NCBI RefSeq assembly: GCF_900116605.1
Contig: NZ_FPBC01000002.1
Span: 124,001 to 188,000 of the forward strand
Length of the DNA stretch: 64,000 nucleotides
Direction of reading: 5' to 3'
DNA from: Pseudomonas marincola
Lineage (GTDB): Bacteria > Pseudomonadota > Gammaproteobacteria > Pseudomonadales > Pseudomonadaceae
The notes beneath the pieces are model-generated. The model made no database searches and had not been told where the DNA came from. It saw nothing but the letters and a program-made list of their open reading frames with translations. How positions within the stretch are numbered: the stretch's first letter is position 1; each line of letters begins with the position of its first letter. This document shows, in pieces, positions 37,288 to 46,335 of the stretch. A program made the position numbers and the translations under genes.

Positions 37288-39093
37288 ATGCCTGATTACA
37301 AGGCCCCCTTGCGTGATATTCGCTTCGTACGTGACGAGCTGCTCGGCTATGAAGCGCATTACCAGAGCCTCCCCGGCTGCCAGGACGCCACGCCAGATAT
37401 GGTTAGCGCCATTCTTGAAGAAGGCGCCAAGTTCTGTGAGCAGGTGCTGTCTCCGCTGAACCGTGTGGGTGACATCGAAGGCTGTACCTGGAGCGAAGAG
37501 GGCGTTAAAACCCCGACTGGCTTCAAAGAAGCTTACAAGCAGTATGTTGAAGGCGGCTGGCCGAGCCTGGCCCATGACGTCGATCACGGCGGCCAGGGCC
37601 TGCCTGAGTCGCTCGGTCTGGTTATCAGCGAAATGGTCGGCACTTCCAACTGGTCGTGGGGCATGTACCCGGGCCTGTCGCACGGTGCAATGAACACCAT
37701 CGCTGCTCACGGTACCGACGAGCAGAAGCACGCCTACCTGGACAAGCTGGTAAGCGGCGAGTGGACCGGCACCATGTGCCTGACCGAGCCTCATTGCGGT
37801 ACTGACCTGGGCATGCTGCGCACTAAAGCAGAGCCACAGGCTGACGGTTCCTACAAAGTTTCCGGCACCAAGATCTTCATCTCGGCCGGTGAACACGACA
37901 TGGCCGACAACATCGTCCACATCGTGCTCGCACGTCTGCCAGATGCACCAGCGGGTACCAAAGGTATCTCGCTGTTCATCGTGCCTAAGTTCCTGCCGAA
38001 CGCTGAAGGCGGCGCGGGTGAGCGCAACGCGGTTACCTGTGGCTCGCTTGAGCACAAGATGGGTATCCACGGTAACGCGACCTGCGTGATGAACTTCGAC
38101 GGCGCTACTGGCTTCCTGATTGGCCCGGCCAACAAAGGCCTGAACTGCATGTTCACCTTCATGAACACTGCGCGTCTGGGTACTGCTCTGCAGGGCCTGG
38201 CCCACGCCGAAGCCGGTTTCCAAGGTGGCTTGAAGTATGCGCGTGAACGTTTGCAGATGCGCGCTCTGACTGGCCCGAAAGCGCCGGAAAAAGCCGCTGA
38301 CCCGATCATCGTTCACCCAGACGTGCGCCGCATGTTGCTGACCATGAAAGCGTTCGCCGAAGGCAATCGCGCAATGGTTTACTTCACTGCCAAGCAGGTC
38401 GACATCGTCAAGTACAGCCAGAACGAAGAAGAGAAGAAGCAGGCAGACGCACTGCTGGCTTTCCTGACTCCAATCGCGAAAGCATTCATGACCGAAGTTG
38501 GTTTTGAAGCGGCGAACCACGGCGTGCAGATTTATGGCGGCCACGGTTTCATCGCCGAGTGGGGCATGGAGCAGAACGTTCGCGACAGCCGTATCTCGAT
38601 GCTGTACGAAGGCACTACCGGTATTCAGGCACTCGACCTGCTGGGTCGTAAAGTTCTGATGACTCAGGGCGAAGCACTCAAAGGCTTCACCAAGATCGTG
38701 CACAAGTTCTGCCAGGCTAACGAAGGCAACGAAGCGATCAGCGAGTTCGTTGCGCCGCTGGCCAAACTGAACAAAGAGTGGGCTGATGTGACCATGAAGG
38801 TCGGCATGGCTGCGATGAAAGATCGTGAAGAAGTGGGCGCTGCATCGGTTGATTACCTGATGTACAGCGGTTACGCCTGCCTCGCTTACTTCTGGGCTGA
38901 CATCGCGCGTCTGGCTGCTGAGAAATTGGCTGCCGGTACCAGCGAAGAAGCGTTCTACAAGGCCAAGCTGCAGACTGCGCGCTTCTACTTCGCCCGCATC
39001 CTGCCGCGTACCCGCACTCATGTTGAAACCATGCTGTCGGGCGCCAACAACCTGATGGACATGAGCGAAGAGAACTTCGATCTGGGCTATTAA
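37288..39093 (+). CDS. Acyl-CoA dehydrogenase (paralogue 1 of 3)
   Basis: This 601-residue FAD enzyme belongs to the long (about 600 residue) acyl-CoA dehydrogenase group with an extra C-terminal domain, related to the DmdC and P. aeruginosa PA0506-0508 (FadE1/FadE2) proteins. FAD- and substrate-binding motifs [13 protein letters not shown] and [15 protein letters not shown] are present, and [17 protein letters not shown] contains the region of the catalytic glutamate. It oxidises acyl-CoA to trans-2-enoyl-CoA in fatty acid beta-oxidation; chain-length preference cannot be read from sequence. The start has AGAGG 9 nt upstream. A terminator follows at 39151-39184, so it can be expressed on its own. 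Confidence 0.93.
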   Translation: MPDYKAPLRDIRFVRDELLGYEAHYQSLPGCQDATPDMVSAILEEGAKFCEQVLSPLNRVGDIEGCTWSEEGVKTPTGFKEAYKQYVEGGWPSLAHDVDHGGQGLPESLGLVISEMVGTSNWSWGMYPGLSHGAMNTIAAHGTDEQKHAYLDKLVSGEWTGTMCLTEPHCGTDLGMLRTKAEPQADGSYKVSGTKIFISAGEHDMADNIVHIVLARLPDAPAGTKGISLFIVPKFLPNAEGGAGERNAVTCGSLEHKMGIHGNATCVMNFDGATGFLIGPANKGLNCMFTFMNTARLGTALQGLAHAEAGFQGGLKYARERLQMRALTGPKAPEKAADPIIVHPDVRRMLLTMKAFAEGNRAMVYFTAKQVDIVKYSQNEEEKKQADALLAFLTPIAKAFMTEVGFEAANHGVQIYGGHGFIAEWGMEQNVRDSRISMLYEGTTGIQALDLLGRKVLMTQGEALKGFTKIVHKFCQANEGNEAISEFVAPLAKLNKEWADVTMKVGMAAMKDREEVGAASVDYLMYSGYACLAYFWADIARLAAEKLAAGTSEEAFYKAKLQTARFYFARILPRTRTHVETMLSGANNLMDMSEENFDLGY

Positions 39094-39150
39094 TCAGCCC
39101 ACCGGAAACTGCGCCGTGATGCGTTAGTTTCCGGGTTCATCGCAGGTACA

Positions 39151-39184
39151 AAAACCGCTGCCGTTAAACGCAGCGGTTTTTTTT
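39151..39184 (+). terminator. Rho-independent terminator after acyl-CoA dehydrogenase 1
   Basis: Stem AAAACCGCTGC / GCAGCGGTTTT with an 8-nt loop and a run of eight T. Confidence 0.92.
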
Positions 39185-39330
39185 CGCCTGCCGTTTGTCG
39201 CGCTCATTTATGCAGGTGCATTCAGCAAGGCGAGTTCTGTTGTTCCCGTCGCTCACACGCAGTAGCGTAGGGACATTATTGCGCGCCCCCTAAATTAGGT
39301 GCCATACGCGCCTGCTAACGGAGAATGAAT

Positions 39331-41127
39331 ATGCCTGACTACAAAGCACCGATGCGCGACATGCGCTTTCTGGTCGATGAAGTTTTTGATTTTCACTCAA
39401 GCTATGCCGCGCAGGGCGCAACCGATGCCACGCCAGACATGGTCAGCGCCATCCTTGAAGAAGGCGCCAAGTTTTGCGAACAAGTGCTGGCCCCGATCAA
39501 CCGCACCGGTGACGAGCAGGAGTGCCAGTTCAATAGTGGCGTCGTCACCACGCCAGAAGGGTTCAAGGAAGCCTTCGCGCTGTATGTCGAAGGTGGCTGG
39601 AACGGCTTGGCGGCGGACCCAGCCTATGGCGGCCAGGGCCTGCCAAGTTCGCTGGGTTTGATGGTCAGCGAAATGGTCGGCGCCAGTAACACCTCATGGG
39701 GCATGTATCCAGGCCTTACGCATGGCGCCATGTCGGCGATTCATGCACACGGCAGCGAGGAGCAGAAGCAGACCTACCTGACCAAGCTCACCGAGGGTAC
39801 GTGGACCGGCACCATGTGCCTGACCGAAGCGCATTGCGGTACCGACCTGGGCATCATCAAGACCAAGGCCGTGCCGCAGGCTGACGGCAGCTACGCGGTG
39901 ACGGGCAGCAAGATTTTCATCTCGGCTGGCGAACATGACATGAGCGAGAACATCGTTCATCTGGTCCTCGCCAAACTGCCGGATGCACCCGCTGGCACCA
40001 AAGGTATTTCGCTGTTTATCGTGCCCAAGTTCCTGCCGGATTCGGCGGGTAATGCCGGAGAGCGCAACGGCGTGTCGTGCGGCTCGATCGAGCACAAGAT
40101 GGGCATCAAGGCGTCGGCTACCTGTGTGATCAACTTCGACAGTGCCCGCGGCTATCTGATTGGCGAACTCAACAAGGGCCTCAACTGCATGTTCACCATG
40201 ATGAACCATGCGCGTTTGGGCACCGGCATGCAGGGCTTGTGTCTGGGCGAAGCCAGCTTTCAGGGCGCCATCAAATACGCCAACGACCGTCTGCAAATGC
40301 GTTCGCTGACCGGGCCAAAAGCGCCGGATAAAGCGGCTGATCCGATCATTGTGCACCCTGATGTGCGCCGGATGTTGCTGACCATGAAGGCCTTCAACCA
40401 GGGCAATCGTGCGCTGGCCTACTTCACGGCGCAGTTGCTTGACCAGGCTCACCACGGTGTCAGTGATGAGGCGCGTGAGGAGGCTGAAAACCTGCTGGCT
40501 CTGCTGACGCCAATCTGCAAAGCCTTCATGACCGAGACCGGCCTTGAAGTGACCAACACTGGCATGCAGGTTTTCGGCGGGCACGGCTACATTCGCGAGT
40601 GGGGCATGGAGCAGCTGGTGCGCGATTGCCGGATCTCGCTGATCTATGAAGGCACCAACGGCATTCAGGCACTCGACCTGCTGGGCCGTAAGGTGTTGGG
40701 CAGCCAGGGCAAATTGCTCCGTGGCTTCACCAAGATCGTGCACAAGTTCTGTGAGGCGCAGGCTGATAACGCCGAGTTCAAACCTTACGTTGCGCAGCTC
40801 GCCGGCTTGAACAAGCAGTGGGGCGAACTGACTCAGCAGATTGGTATGGCCGCCATGAAAAATCCGGACGAGGTCGGCGCGGCATCGGTCGATTATCTGA
40901 TGTTCTCTGGCTACGTGATTCAGGCGTACCTGTGGCTGCGTATGGCACTGGTGGCGTCGGAAAAACTGGCTGCCGGCACCGATGACGCCGAGTTCTACAA
41001 AGCCAAGTTGGCGACCTGCGAGTTCTTCTTCAAGCGCCTGTTGCCACGTACCACTGCGCACCTGGCCGCCGCTCAGGCGGGCAGTGATTGCATGATGGCC
41101 ATGAGCGCCGAAAGTCTCGCTCTCTGA
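39331..41127 (+). CDS. Acyl-CoA dehydrogenase (paralogue 2 of 3)
   Basis: This 598-residue protein is closely similar along its whole length to paralogue 1 (shared MPDYKAP start, [54 protein letters not shown]). It belongs to the same FAD-dependent group with an extended C-terminal domain and should act in beta-oxidation. The ATG at 39331 has GGAG 7 nt upstream; the ATG two codons earlier is too close to it. It is preceded by the paralogue 1 terminator and followed by its own, so it is probably a separate transcription unit. Confidence 0.93.
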   Translation: MPDYKAPMRDMRFLVDEVFDFHSSYAAQGATDATPDMVSAILEEGAKFCEQVLAPINRTGDEQECQFNSGVVTTPEGFKEAFALYVEGGWNGLAADPAYGGQGLPSSLGLMVSEMVGASNTSWGMYPGLTHGAMSAIHAHGSEEQKQTYLTKLTEGTWTGTMCLTEAHCGTDLGIIKTKAVPQADGSYAVTGSKIFISAGEHDMSENIVHLVLAKLPDAPAGTKGISLFIVPKFLPDSAGNAGERNGVSCGSIEHKMGIKASATCVINFDSARGYLIGELNKGLNCMFTMMNHARLGTGMQGLCLGEASFQGAIKYANDRLQMRSLTGPKAPDKAADPIIVHPDVRRMLLTMKAFNQGNRALAYFTAQLLDQAHHGVSDEAREEAENLLALLTPICKAFMTETGLEVTNTGMQVFGGHGYIREWGMEQLVRDCRISLIYEGTNGIQALDLLGRKVLGSQGKLLRGFTKIVHKFCEAQADNAEFKPYVAQLAGLNKQWGELTQQIGMAAMKNPDEVGAASVDYLMFSGYVIQAYLWLRMALVASEKLAAGTDDAEFYKAKLATCEFFFKRLLPRTTAHLAAAQAGSDCMMAMSAESLAL

Positions 41128-41146
41128 CGAACGGCTTAACGTTTAC

Positions 41147-41172
41147 AGACCCGCCATTCGGCGGGTCTTTTT
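41147..41172 (+). terminator. Rho-independent terminator after acyl-CoA dehydrogenase 2
   Basis: Stem AGACCCGCC / GGCGGGTCT with a 4-nt loop followed by TTTTATTT. Confidence 0.9.
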
Positions 41173-41297
41173 ATTTCAATAATCTGCGAACATTTCGTGG
41201 ATGTACAGTCACAACTCGACCCTATGTGTCGGTAATGTTGTTCGGGTACACTCGAAAGTCTGTTGCAAATCTGTTTTTCATGTTTGAGGAATGACCC

Positions 41298-43076
41298 ATG
41301 GCGGATTACAAAGCTCCCCTGCGCGATATGCGCTTTGTGCTTAACGAAGTATTCGAAGTATCTAAGCTGTGGGCCGAATTACCGGCTCTGGCCGAAGTGG
41401 TGGATGAAGACACCGCCAATGCAATTCTTGAAGAAGCGGGCAAAGTTACTGCCGGCATCATCGCGCCACTTAATCGCAGCGGCGACGAAGAAGGCTGCAC
41501 CTGGACCAACGGCGCGGTGAAAACCCCGGATGGTTTCCCAGCGGCTTACAAGACCTACGCTGAAGGCGGCTGGGTTGGTGTGGGTGGCGACCCTGTGTTC
41601 GGCGGCATGGGCATGCCGAAAGTAATCTCGGCGCAGGTCGAAGAAATGGTCAACTCGGCCAACCTGTCGTTCGGCCTGTACCCGATGCTGACTGCCGGTG
41701 CGTGCTTGTCGATCAACGCTCACGCCAGCGAAGAACTCAAAGAAAAGTACCTGCCTAACATGTACGCCGGTACGTGGGCGGGTTCCATGTGCCTGACCGA
41801 ACCGCACGCAGGTACCGACCTTGGCATCATCCGCACCAAGGCCGAGCCACAGGCTGACGGCAGCTACAAGGTCAGCGGCACCAAGATCTTCATCACCGGC
41901 GGTGAGCACGATCTGACCGAGAACATCATTCATCTGGTTCTGGCCAAGCTGCCAGACGCGCCAGCAGGCCCTAAAGGTATCTCGCTGTTCCTGGTACCGA
42001 AGTTCATGGTCAACGCTGATGGCTCGCTGGGCGAGGCCAACAGCCTGTCGTGCGGCTCCATCGAACACAAAATGGGCATCAAGGGTTCTGCGACCTGCGT
42101 AATGAACTTCGACGGTGCTACCGGCTACATCATCGACGCGCCTAATCGCGGCCTTGCAGCCATGTTCACCATGATGAACTACGAGCGTCTGGGCGTAGGC
42201 ATCCAAGGCCTGTCGACTGGCGAGCGTTCTTACCAGAGCGCGATTGAATACGCCCGTGAGCGTATTCAGAGCCGTGCGCCGACCGGCCCTGTGGCAACTG
42301 ATAAAGCGGCCGACCCGATCATCGTGCATCCTGACGTACGTCGTATGCTGTTGACCATGAAGTCGCTGAACGAAGGCGGTCGCGCTTTCTCCAGCTACGT
42401 TGCCATGCAGCTCGACACCGCCAAGTTCAGCGAAGACCCAACGACCCGCAAGCGTGCTGAAGAGCTGGTTGCATTGCTCACGCCAGTAGCCAAGGCCTTC
42501 CTGACCGACGCAGGGCTGGAAACCACTATTCACGGCCAGCAGATCTTTGGCGGTCACGGTTTCATCCGTGAGTGGGGCCAGGAGCAGTTGGTTCGCGACT
42601 GCCGTATTACCCAGATCTACGAAGGCACCAACGGCATTCAGGCGCTCGATCTGGTTGGCCGTAAGGTCATCGGTAGCGGCGGCGCGTTCTACAAGCACTT
42701 CGCTGACGAGATCAAGGCATTCACTGATTCTGCCGACGCATCGCTGGCCGAATTCGTTGAGCCGCTGAAGGGCGCAATCAGCATCCTTGAGCAGATGACC
42801 GCAGACCTGCTGGAACGCGCCAAGAGCAACCCGAATGAAATCGGTGCGGCTTCTGTTGAATACCTGCATGCCTTCGGCTACACCGCTTACGCTTACATGT
42901 GGGCACTGATGGCGCGCACTGCGCTGAGCAAGCAAGGCGAAGATGATTTCTACGTCAGCAAGCTTGGCACTGCACGCTTCTACTTCGCCCGCGTGCTGCC
43001 GCGTATTCACTCGCTGAGCGCCTCGGTCAAAGCCGGTAGCGAAAGCTTGTACCTGCTCGATGCAGAGCAGTTCTGA
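41298..43076 (+). CDS. Acyl-CoA dehydrogenase (paralogue 3 of 3)
   Basis: This 592-residue protein is the most divergent of the three tandem paralogues: it starts [20 protein letters not shown] and has FGLYPMLTAGACLS where the others have WGMYPGL. CLTEPHAGTDLG, ITGGEHDLTENIIH and YEGTNGIQALDLVGRKV mark the same FAD-dependent acyl-CoA dehydrogenase group. By position it corresponds to P. aeruginosa PA0508 (FadE2), as far as I recall. The differences in the substrate-pocket region suggest a different chain-length range from paralogues 1 and 2. TGAGGA upstream supports the start; a terminator follows. Confidence 0.93.
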   Translation: MADYKAPLRDMRFVLNEVFEVSKLWAELPALAEVVDEDTANAILEEAGKVTAGIIAPLNRSGDEEGCTWTNGAVKTPDGFPAAYKTYAEGGWVGVGGDPVFGGMGMPKVISAQVEEMVNSANLSFGLYPMLTAGACLSINAHASEELKEKYLPNMYAGTWAGSMCLTEPHAGTDLGIIRTKAEPQADGSYKVSGTKIFITGGEHDLTENIIHLVLAKLPDAPAGPKGISLFLVPKFMVNADGSLGEANSLSCGSIEHKMGIKGSATCVMNFDGATGYIIDAPNRGLAAMFTMMNYERLGVGIQGLSTGERSYQSAIEYARERIQSRAPTGPVATDKAADPIIVHPDVRRMLLTMKSLNEGGRAFSSYVAMQLDTAKFSEDPTTRKRAEELVALLTPVAKAFLTDAGLETTIHGQQIFGGHGFIREWGQEQLVRDCRITQIYEGTNGIQALDLVGRKVIGSGGAFYKHFADEIKAFTDSADASLAEFVEPLKGAISILEQMTADLLERAKSNPNEIGAASVEYLHAFGYTAYAYMWALMARTALSKQGEDDFYVSKLGTARFYFARVLPRIHSLSASVKAGSESLYLLDAEQF

Positions 43077-43122
43077 TAGCTGGGACGCGCGGCTGTTTAG
43101 CGCGGCTTAAGCTGTATCAAGG

Positions 43123-43160
43123 AAACGCCCCGACTGATTCAGTTCAGCTCGGGGCGTTTT
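43123..43160 (+). terminator. Rho-independent terminator after acyl-CoA dehydrogenase 3
   Basis: Stem AAACGCCCCGA / TCGGGGCGTTT with a 15-nt loop and TTTTCGTT following. It closes the fatty-acid block on its right side. Confidence 0.85.
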
Positions 43161-43525
43161 CGTTATGGGCTTGAGTGGCTTATTCCATCCGCTTATTGTT
43201 CTGCTCAATTCGCTGTTTCTGAGCGAAACGATGATGCGCAGTTTGTTGCATCGTGTTGTCGCTCAAGCTGATCAATTGCCCACCAATCTCCAGCGGGGCC
43301 GAGGCGAATGCGTTATGGCAACTTCACGTAAGTGATCGAGCAAGTTTTTGCTCACTTTTGAGTGATTTCAACTGGAGCGCGTGGCCGCAAAAGCTCATGA
43401 AAAAGCTAAGCAGTTGATTGCTTGTGGTTTTTTAGTGCGTGGCATATTTCTTGTGTAGGTAAGGGGTGACGCTGGCCATTTAAATAGCCCGCGCACTCCC
43501 TTCAATTAGTTCAAGGAATGTACTA
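43161..43525. other. Intergenic region upstream of hcp
   Basis: It holds a short minus-strand open frame (about 43181-43328) that looks like a gene remnant, a GAGCAA/TTGCTC palindrome (43338-43353) flanked by repeated GTGA/CACT, and a sigma-54-like promoter (43440-43455). No convincing intact gene is seen. Confidence 0.4.
43440..43455 (+). promoter_or_regulatory. Sigma-54-like promoter upstream of hcp
   Basis: TGGCATATTTCTTGTG keeps GG at -24 and G at -12 with the 10-bp spacing of the sigma-54 consensus TGGCAC-N5-TTGC, although the -12 element reads TTGT. It lies 70 bp before the hcp start. Many T6SS hcp operons depend on sigma-54 and a VasH-type activator. Confidence 0.5.
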
Positions 43526-44044
43526 ATGCCTACTCCCGCCTATCTCTCTATCGAAGGCACCAAACAAGGCCTGATCACCGCTGGCACCTTCACTCAGGAC
43601 TCAGTCGGCAACATCTATCAGGAAGGTCATGAAGATCAGGTTCTGGTCGAAGCGTTCGAGCATCAGGTGATCATCCCGCGTGACCCGCAATCCGGTCAGC
43701 CGACTGGCCAGCGGGTGCACAAGCCGCTGATGATTACCAAGGTGTTTGATAAGTCTTCACCGTTGCTGTTCAGCGCCCTTACCTCTGGCGAGAAACTCAG
43801 CAAGTGCCGCCTTGAGTGGTTCCGTACCTCGGCAGCCGGAACTCAAGAGCATTACTTCACCATTGAGCTGGAAGACGCGATCTTGGTGGATATCCAGTCG
43901 CGTATGCCGAACTGCCAAGACCCGGGCCTTTCGCACTTCACCCACCTTGAAGACGTCTACTTCACCTACCGCAAAATTGTCTGGACTCACGAAGTGTCAG
44001 GCACCTCCGGCTCAGACGACTGGCGCACGCCGGTTGCCGGTTAA
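43526..44044 (+). CDS. hcp: Type VI secretion system tube protein Hcp
   Basis: This 172-residue protein matches the HcpA/B/C group of pseudomonads: MPTPAYLSIEG start, DSVGNIYQEGHEDQ, GQRVHKPLMITK and a C-terminal VSGTSGSDDWRTPVAG. Hcp hexamers stack into the inner tube of the contractile T6SS and can carry or stabilise small effectors. AAGGAA upstream supports the start. No T6SS baseplate or sheath genes occur in the window, so this is an orphan hcp-vgrG locus served by machinery encoded elsewhere. Confidence 0.96.
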   Translation: MPTPAYLSIEGTKQGLITAGTFTQDSVGNIYQEGHEDQVLVEAFEHQVIIPRDPQSGQPTGQRVHKPLMITKVFDKSSPLLFSALTSGEKLSKCRLEWFRTSAAGTQEHYFTIELEDAILVDIQSRMPNCQDPGLSHFTHLEDVYFTYRKIVWTHEVSGTSGSDDWRTPVAG

Positions 44045-44180
44045 GTCCGGTTGGGCGCTGTGCTCTAAAACGATTTGAGAAAGCGCCTACACCTCATGCA
44101 GCCAATGCCTGGCGTTATTGGTATTAGGCTGCGTGAGGTTTTCAGCTGAGAGTTGCAGCTCATCACGTAAGGAACATGGA

Positions 44181-46229
44181 ATGTTCGCGCCAGCCAACCA
44201 AGCCTCGTTCACCTTGGCGATCGAAGGGCTTGATCACGACTTTAAAGTGTTGGGATTTACCGGCCGAGAAGCATTGAATCAGCCGTATGCTTTCGATGTC
44301 GAGCTGGTCAGTGAACAGCCTGATCTTGCGCTTGAAAGCCTGATGCACAAACCGGTGTTTTTGCAGTTGTCGGCAACCGGTAGCGGTGTTCACGGCCTGA
44401 TCTATCGAGCCGGGCAAGGTGATGCAGGTAAGCGTTTAAGCCGCTATGAAATCACCATTCGCCCGCAACTGGCGTACCTCGAACACAGTATCAATCAGCG
44501 CATTTTCCAGAACCAGACCGTCGAGCAAATCATCGAGCAAGTGCTTGAAGCCCACGGCATTCTCGGCACGGCTTATCAGTTTCACCTTGGCGCGGTTTAT
44601 CCGGCCCGCAACTACTGCGTGCAGTACGATGAATCAGACCTGCATTTTATTCAGCGCCTGTGTGAAGAGGAGGGGATTCACTACCACTTTCAGCACAGTC
44701 GCGACGGCCATATTCTGGCCTTTGGAGATGACCAGACCGGTTTCCCAAAACTTGCTCCCACCGCCTATCAGCAAGACTCCGGCATGGTCGCCGATGAGCC
44801 GGTGATCAAACGCTTTAACCTGCGTACGCAAACCCGCACCACACGCGTAACCCGCCGTGACTATGACTTTGAAAAGCCCAGCACAAAGCTCGAAAGCGCT
44901 GCAGAAACCACCTTCTTGCCCGACCTTGAGGATTACGATTATCCGGGGCGCTTTACTCAGCAAGAGCACGGCAAACAACTCACCAACCGGGCTCTTGAAC
45001 GTCAGCGCAGTGACTATGAATTGGTTGAGGGGCGCAGTGATCAGCCGAGTCTGGTAAGTGGCCATTTTCTTGCTCTGAGCAATCATCCAAAGTCTGAGTG
45101 GAACGACTTGTGGCTGATCAATGAAGTGCGTCATGAAGGCAAACAGCCGCAAGTTCTCGAAGAGTCAGTGAGCAGCGATACGACCCAGCTCAAGGATGAC
45201 TTCGACCACGGCTATCGCAATGTCTTTATTGCTACGCCCTGGGCGGTGATTCATAGGCCCCCTTTACGCCACCCCCGACCGCGCATTCTCGGCAGCCAAA
45301 GCGCAGTGGTTACCGGCCCTCAAGGGCAAGAAATTCACTGCGATGAATATGGTCGGGTCAAGGTTGTGTTCCATTGGGACCGCGCCGGCATCGTTGATGA
45401 TAAAAGCAGCTGTTGGTTGCGCGTAGCCTCAAGTTGGGCAGGCGCCAAATATGGCAGCGGCGTCACGCCGCGCGTCGGCATGGAAGTGCTGGTGAGTTTT
45501 TTGGAGGGCGATCCGGACCAGCCCTTGATCAGTGGCTGCCTGTATCACAAAGAAAACAGCGTGCCTTATCCGCTGCCCGCCAACAAAACCATCAGCACCT
45601 TCAAGTCCCTCAGTTCACCCGGCGGCGCGGGCTTCAACGAACTGCGAGTCGAAGACAAAAAAGCCCAGGAGCAGATTTTTATCCACGCTGAGCGCGATTG
45701 GGATCAAGAGATCGAGCACGACCAGAAAATCAGCGTGCTCAACGAGCGTCACGACACGGTTACCGCCAACAGCTACAGCGAGTTCAAAGCCGAAGAACAT
45801 CGCACCACCCATGCGGATCGCAAGGTGGAGATAAAAACCGATGATCATTTAAGCGTTGGCCAGGATCAGCACATCAAACTCGGCGTCGCCCAACTGAGCC
45901 ACGCAGGCAGTGAAATACACATACAAGCGGGACAAAAAATAGTCATCGAAGCCGGCGCTGAAATCACCCTCAAAGCCGGCCCCAGTTTTATCACTATCAG
46001 TGCGTCGAGCATCAACGCGGTGGGGCCAACCATCCGGCTCAATGCCGGTGGCAGCTCAGGCAGTGGGCGAGGGGCCGCACCGGTACTGCCGGGGCAGGTG
46101 GAGGCTGCGGATAGTGCTGAGGCGGGCAGCTTATTAACTATCGCACAAGGAAACGCGTTGTTGAGGGAGAAGCCGGTATGCCTCGTATGTGCAGCGGCAG
46201 AGCAGGAGGCTCGTAAAGATGCAGTTTGA
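44181..46229 (+). CDS. vgrG: Type VI secretion system spike protein VgrG
   Basis: This 682-residue trimeric spike protein has the gp27-like N-terminal two-thirds (FTLAIEGLDHDFKVLGF, EQIIEQVLEAHGI, NYCVQYDESDLHFIQRLCEEEG), the gp5 OB-fold region (EYGRVKVVFHWDRAG, WLRVASSWAG) and a beta-helical tip of repeated short strands. A C-terminal extension of about 50 residues after the tip (SSGSGRGAAP onward, with P-V-C-L-V-C near the end) is a likely effector- or adaptor-docking tail. The start at 44181 has AAGGAA upstream. The final codons overlap a small ORF that leads into the effector gene. Confidence 0.95.
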   Translation: MFAPANQASFTLAIEGLDHDFKVLGFTGREALNQPYAFDVELVSEQPDLALESLMHKPVFLQLSATGSGVHGLIYRAGQGDAGKRLSRYEITIRPQLAYLEHSINQRIFQNQTVEQIIEQVLEAHGILGTAYQFHLGAVYPARNYCVQYDESDLHFIQRLCEEEGIHYHFQHSRDGHILAFGDDQTGFPKLAPTAYQQDSGMVADEPVIKRFNLRTQTRTTRVTRRDYDFEKPSTKLESAAETTFLPDLEDYDYPGRFTQQEHGKQLTNRALERQRSDYELVEGRSDQPSLVSGHFLALSNHPKSEWNDLWLINEVRHEGKQPQVLEESVSSDTTQLKDDFDHGYRNVFIATPWAVIHRPPLRHPRPRILGSQSAVVTGPQGQEIHCDEYGRVKVVFHWDRAGIVDDKSSCWLRVASSWAGAKYGSGVTPRVGMEVLVSFLEGDPDQPLISGCLYHKENSVPYPLPANKTISTFKSLSSPGGAGFNELRVEDKKAQEQIFIHAERDWDQEIEHDQKISVLNERHDTVTANSYSEFKAEEHRTTHADRKVEIKTDDHLSVGQDQHIKLGVAQLSHAGSEIHIQAGQKIVIEAGAEITLKAGPSFITISASSINAVGPTIRLNAGGSSGSGRGAAPVLPGQVEAADSAEAGSLLTIAQGNALLREKPVCLVCAAAEQEARKDAV

Positions 46230-46335
46230 ATTACTTGAAATGCCAGCTGATCTGTCATGGCAATTACTGGCCTACCTGTGTACGCAACAGGAATTCCTTT
46301 CCTCAGGACAACTTGCACAAGGAGTTGGCCTGTGA
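46219..46335 (+). CDS. Small 38-residue ORF between vgrG and the T6SS effector
   Basis: The ORF starts at ATG 46219 with a perfect AGGAGG at 46204-46209 (9-nt spacing), overlaps the vgrG stop by 11 bp, and ends in CTGTGA, where the TGA overlaps the GTG start of the effector gene. It encodes a short acidic-amphipathic peptide beginning MQFELLEMPADLSWQLL and ending LAQGVGL. I do not recognise a family. It could be a small chaperone or adaptor, or a leader that couples effector translation to vgrG. The strong ribosome binding site makes translation likely. Confidence 0.65.
   Translation: MQFELLEMPADLSWQLLAYLCTQQEFLSSGQLAQGVGL

Noticed and set aside
37279..43010. Three long antisense frames (580, 455 and 543 codons) opposite the acyl-CoA dehydrogenases
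   Set aside because: They mirror each other because the paralogous genes are similar; composition is His/Gln/Arg-rich and none has a ribosome binding site.
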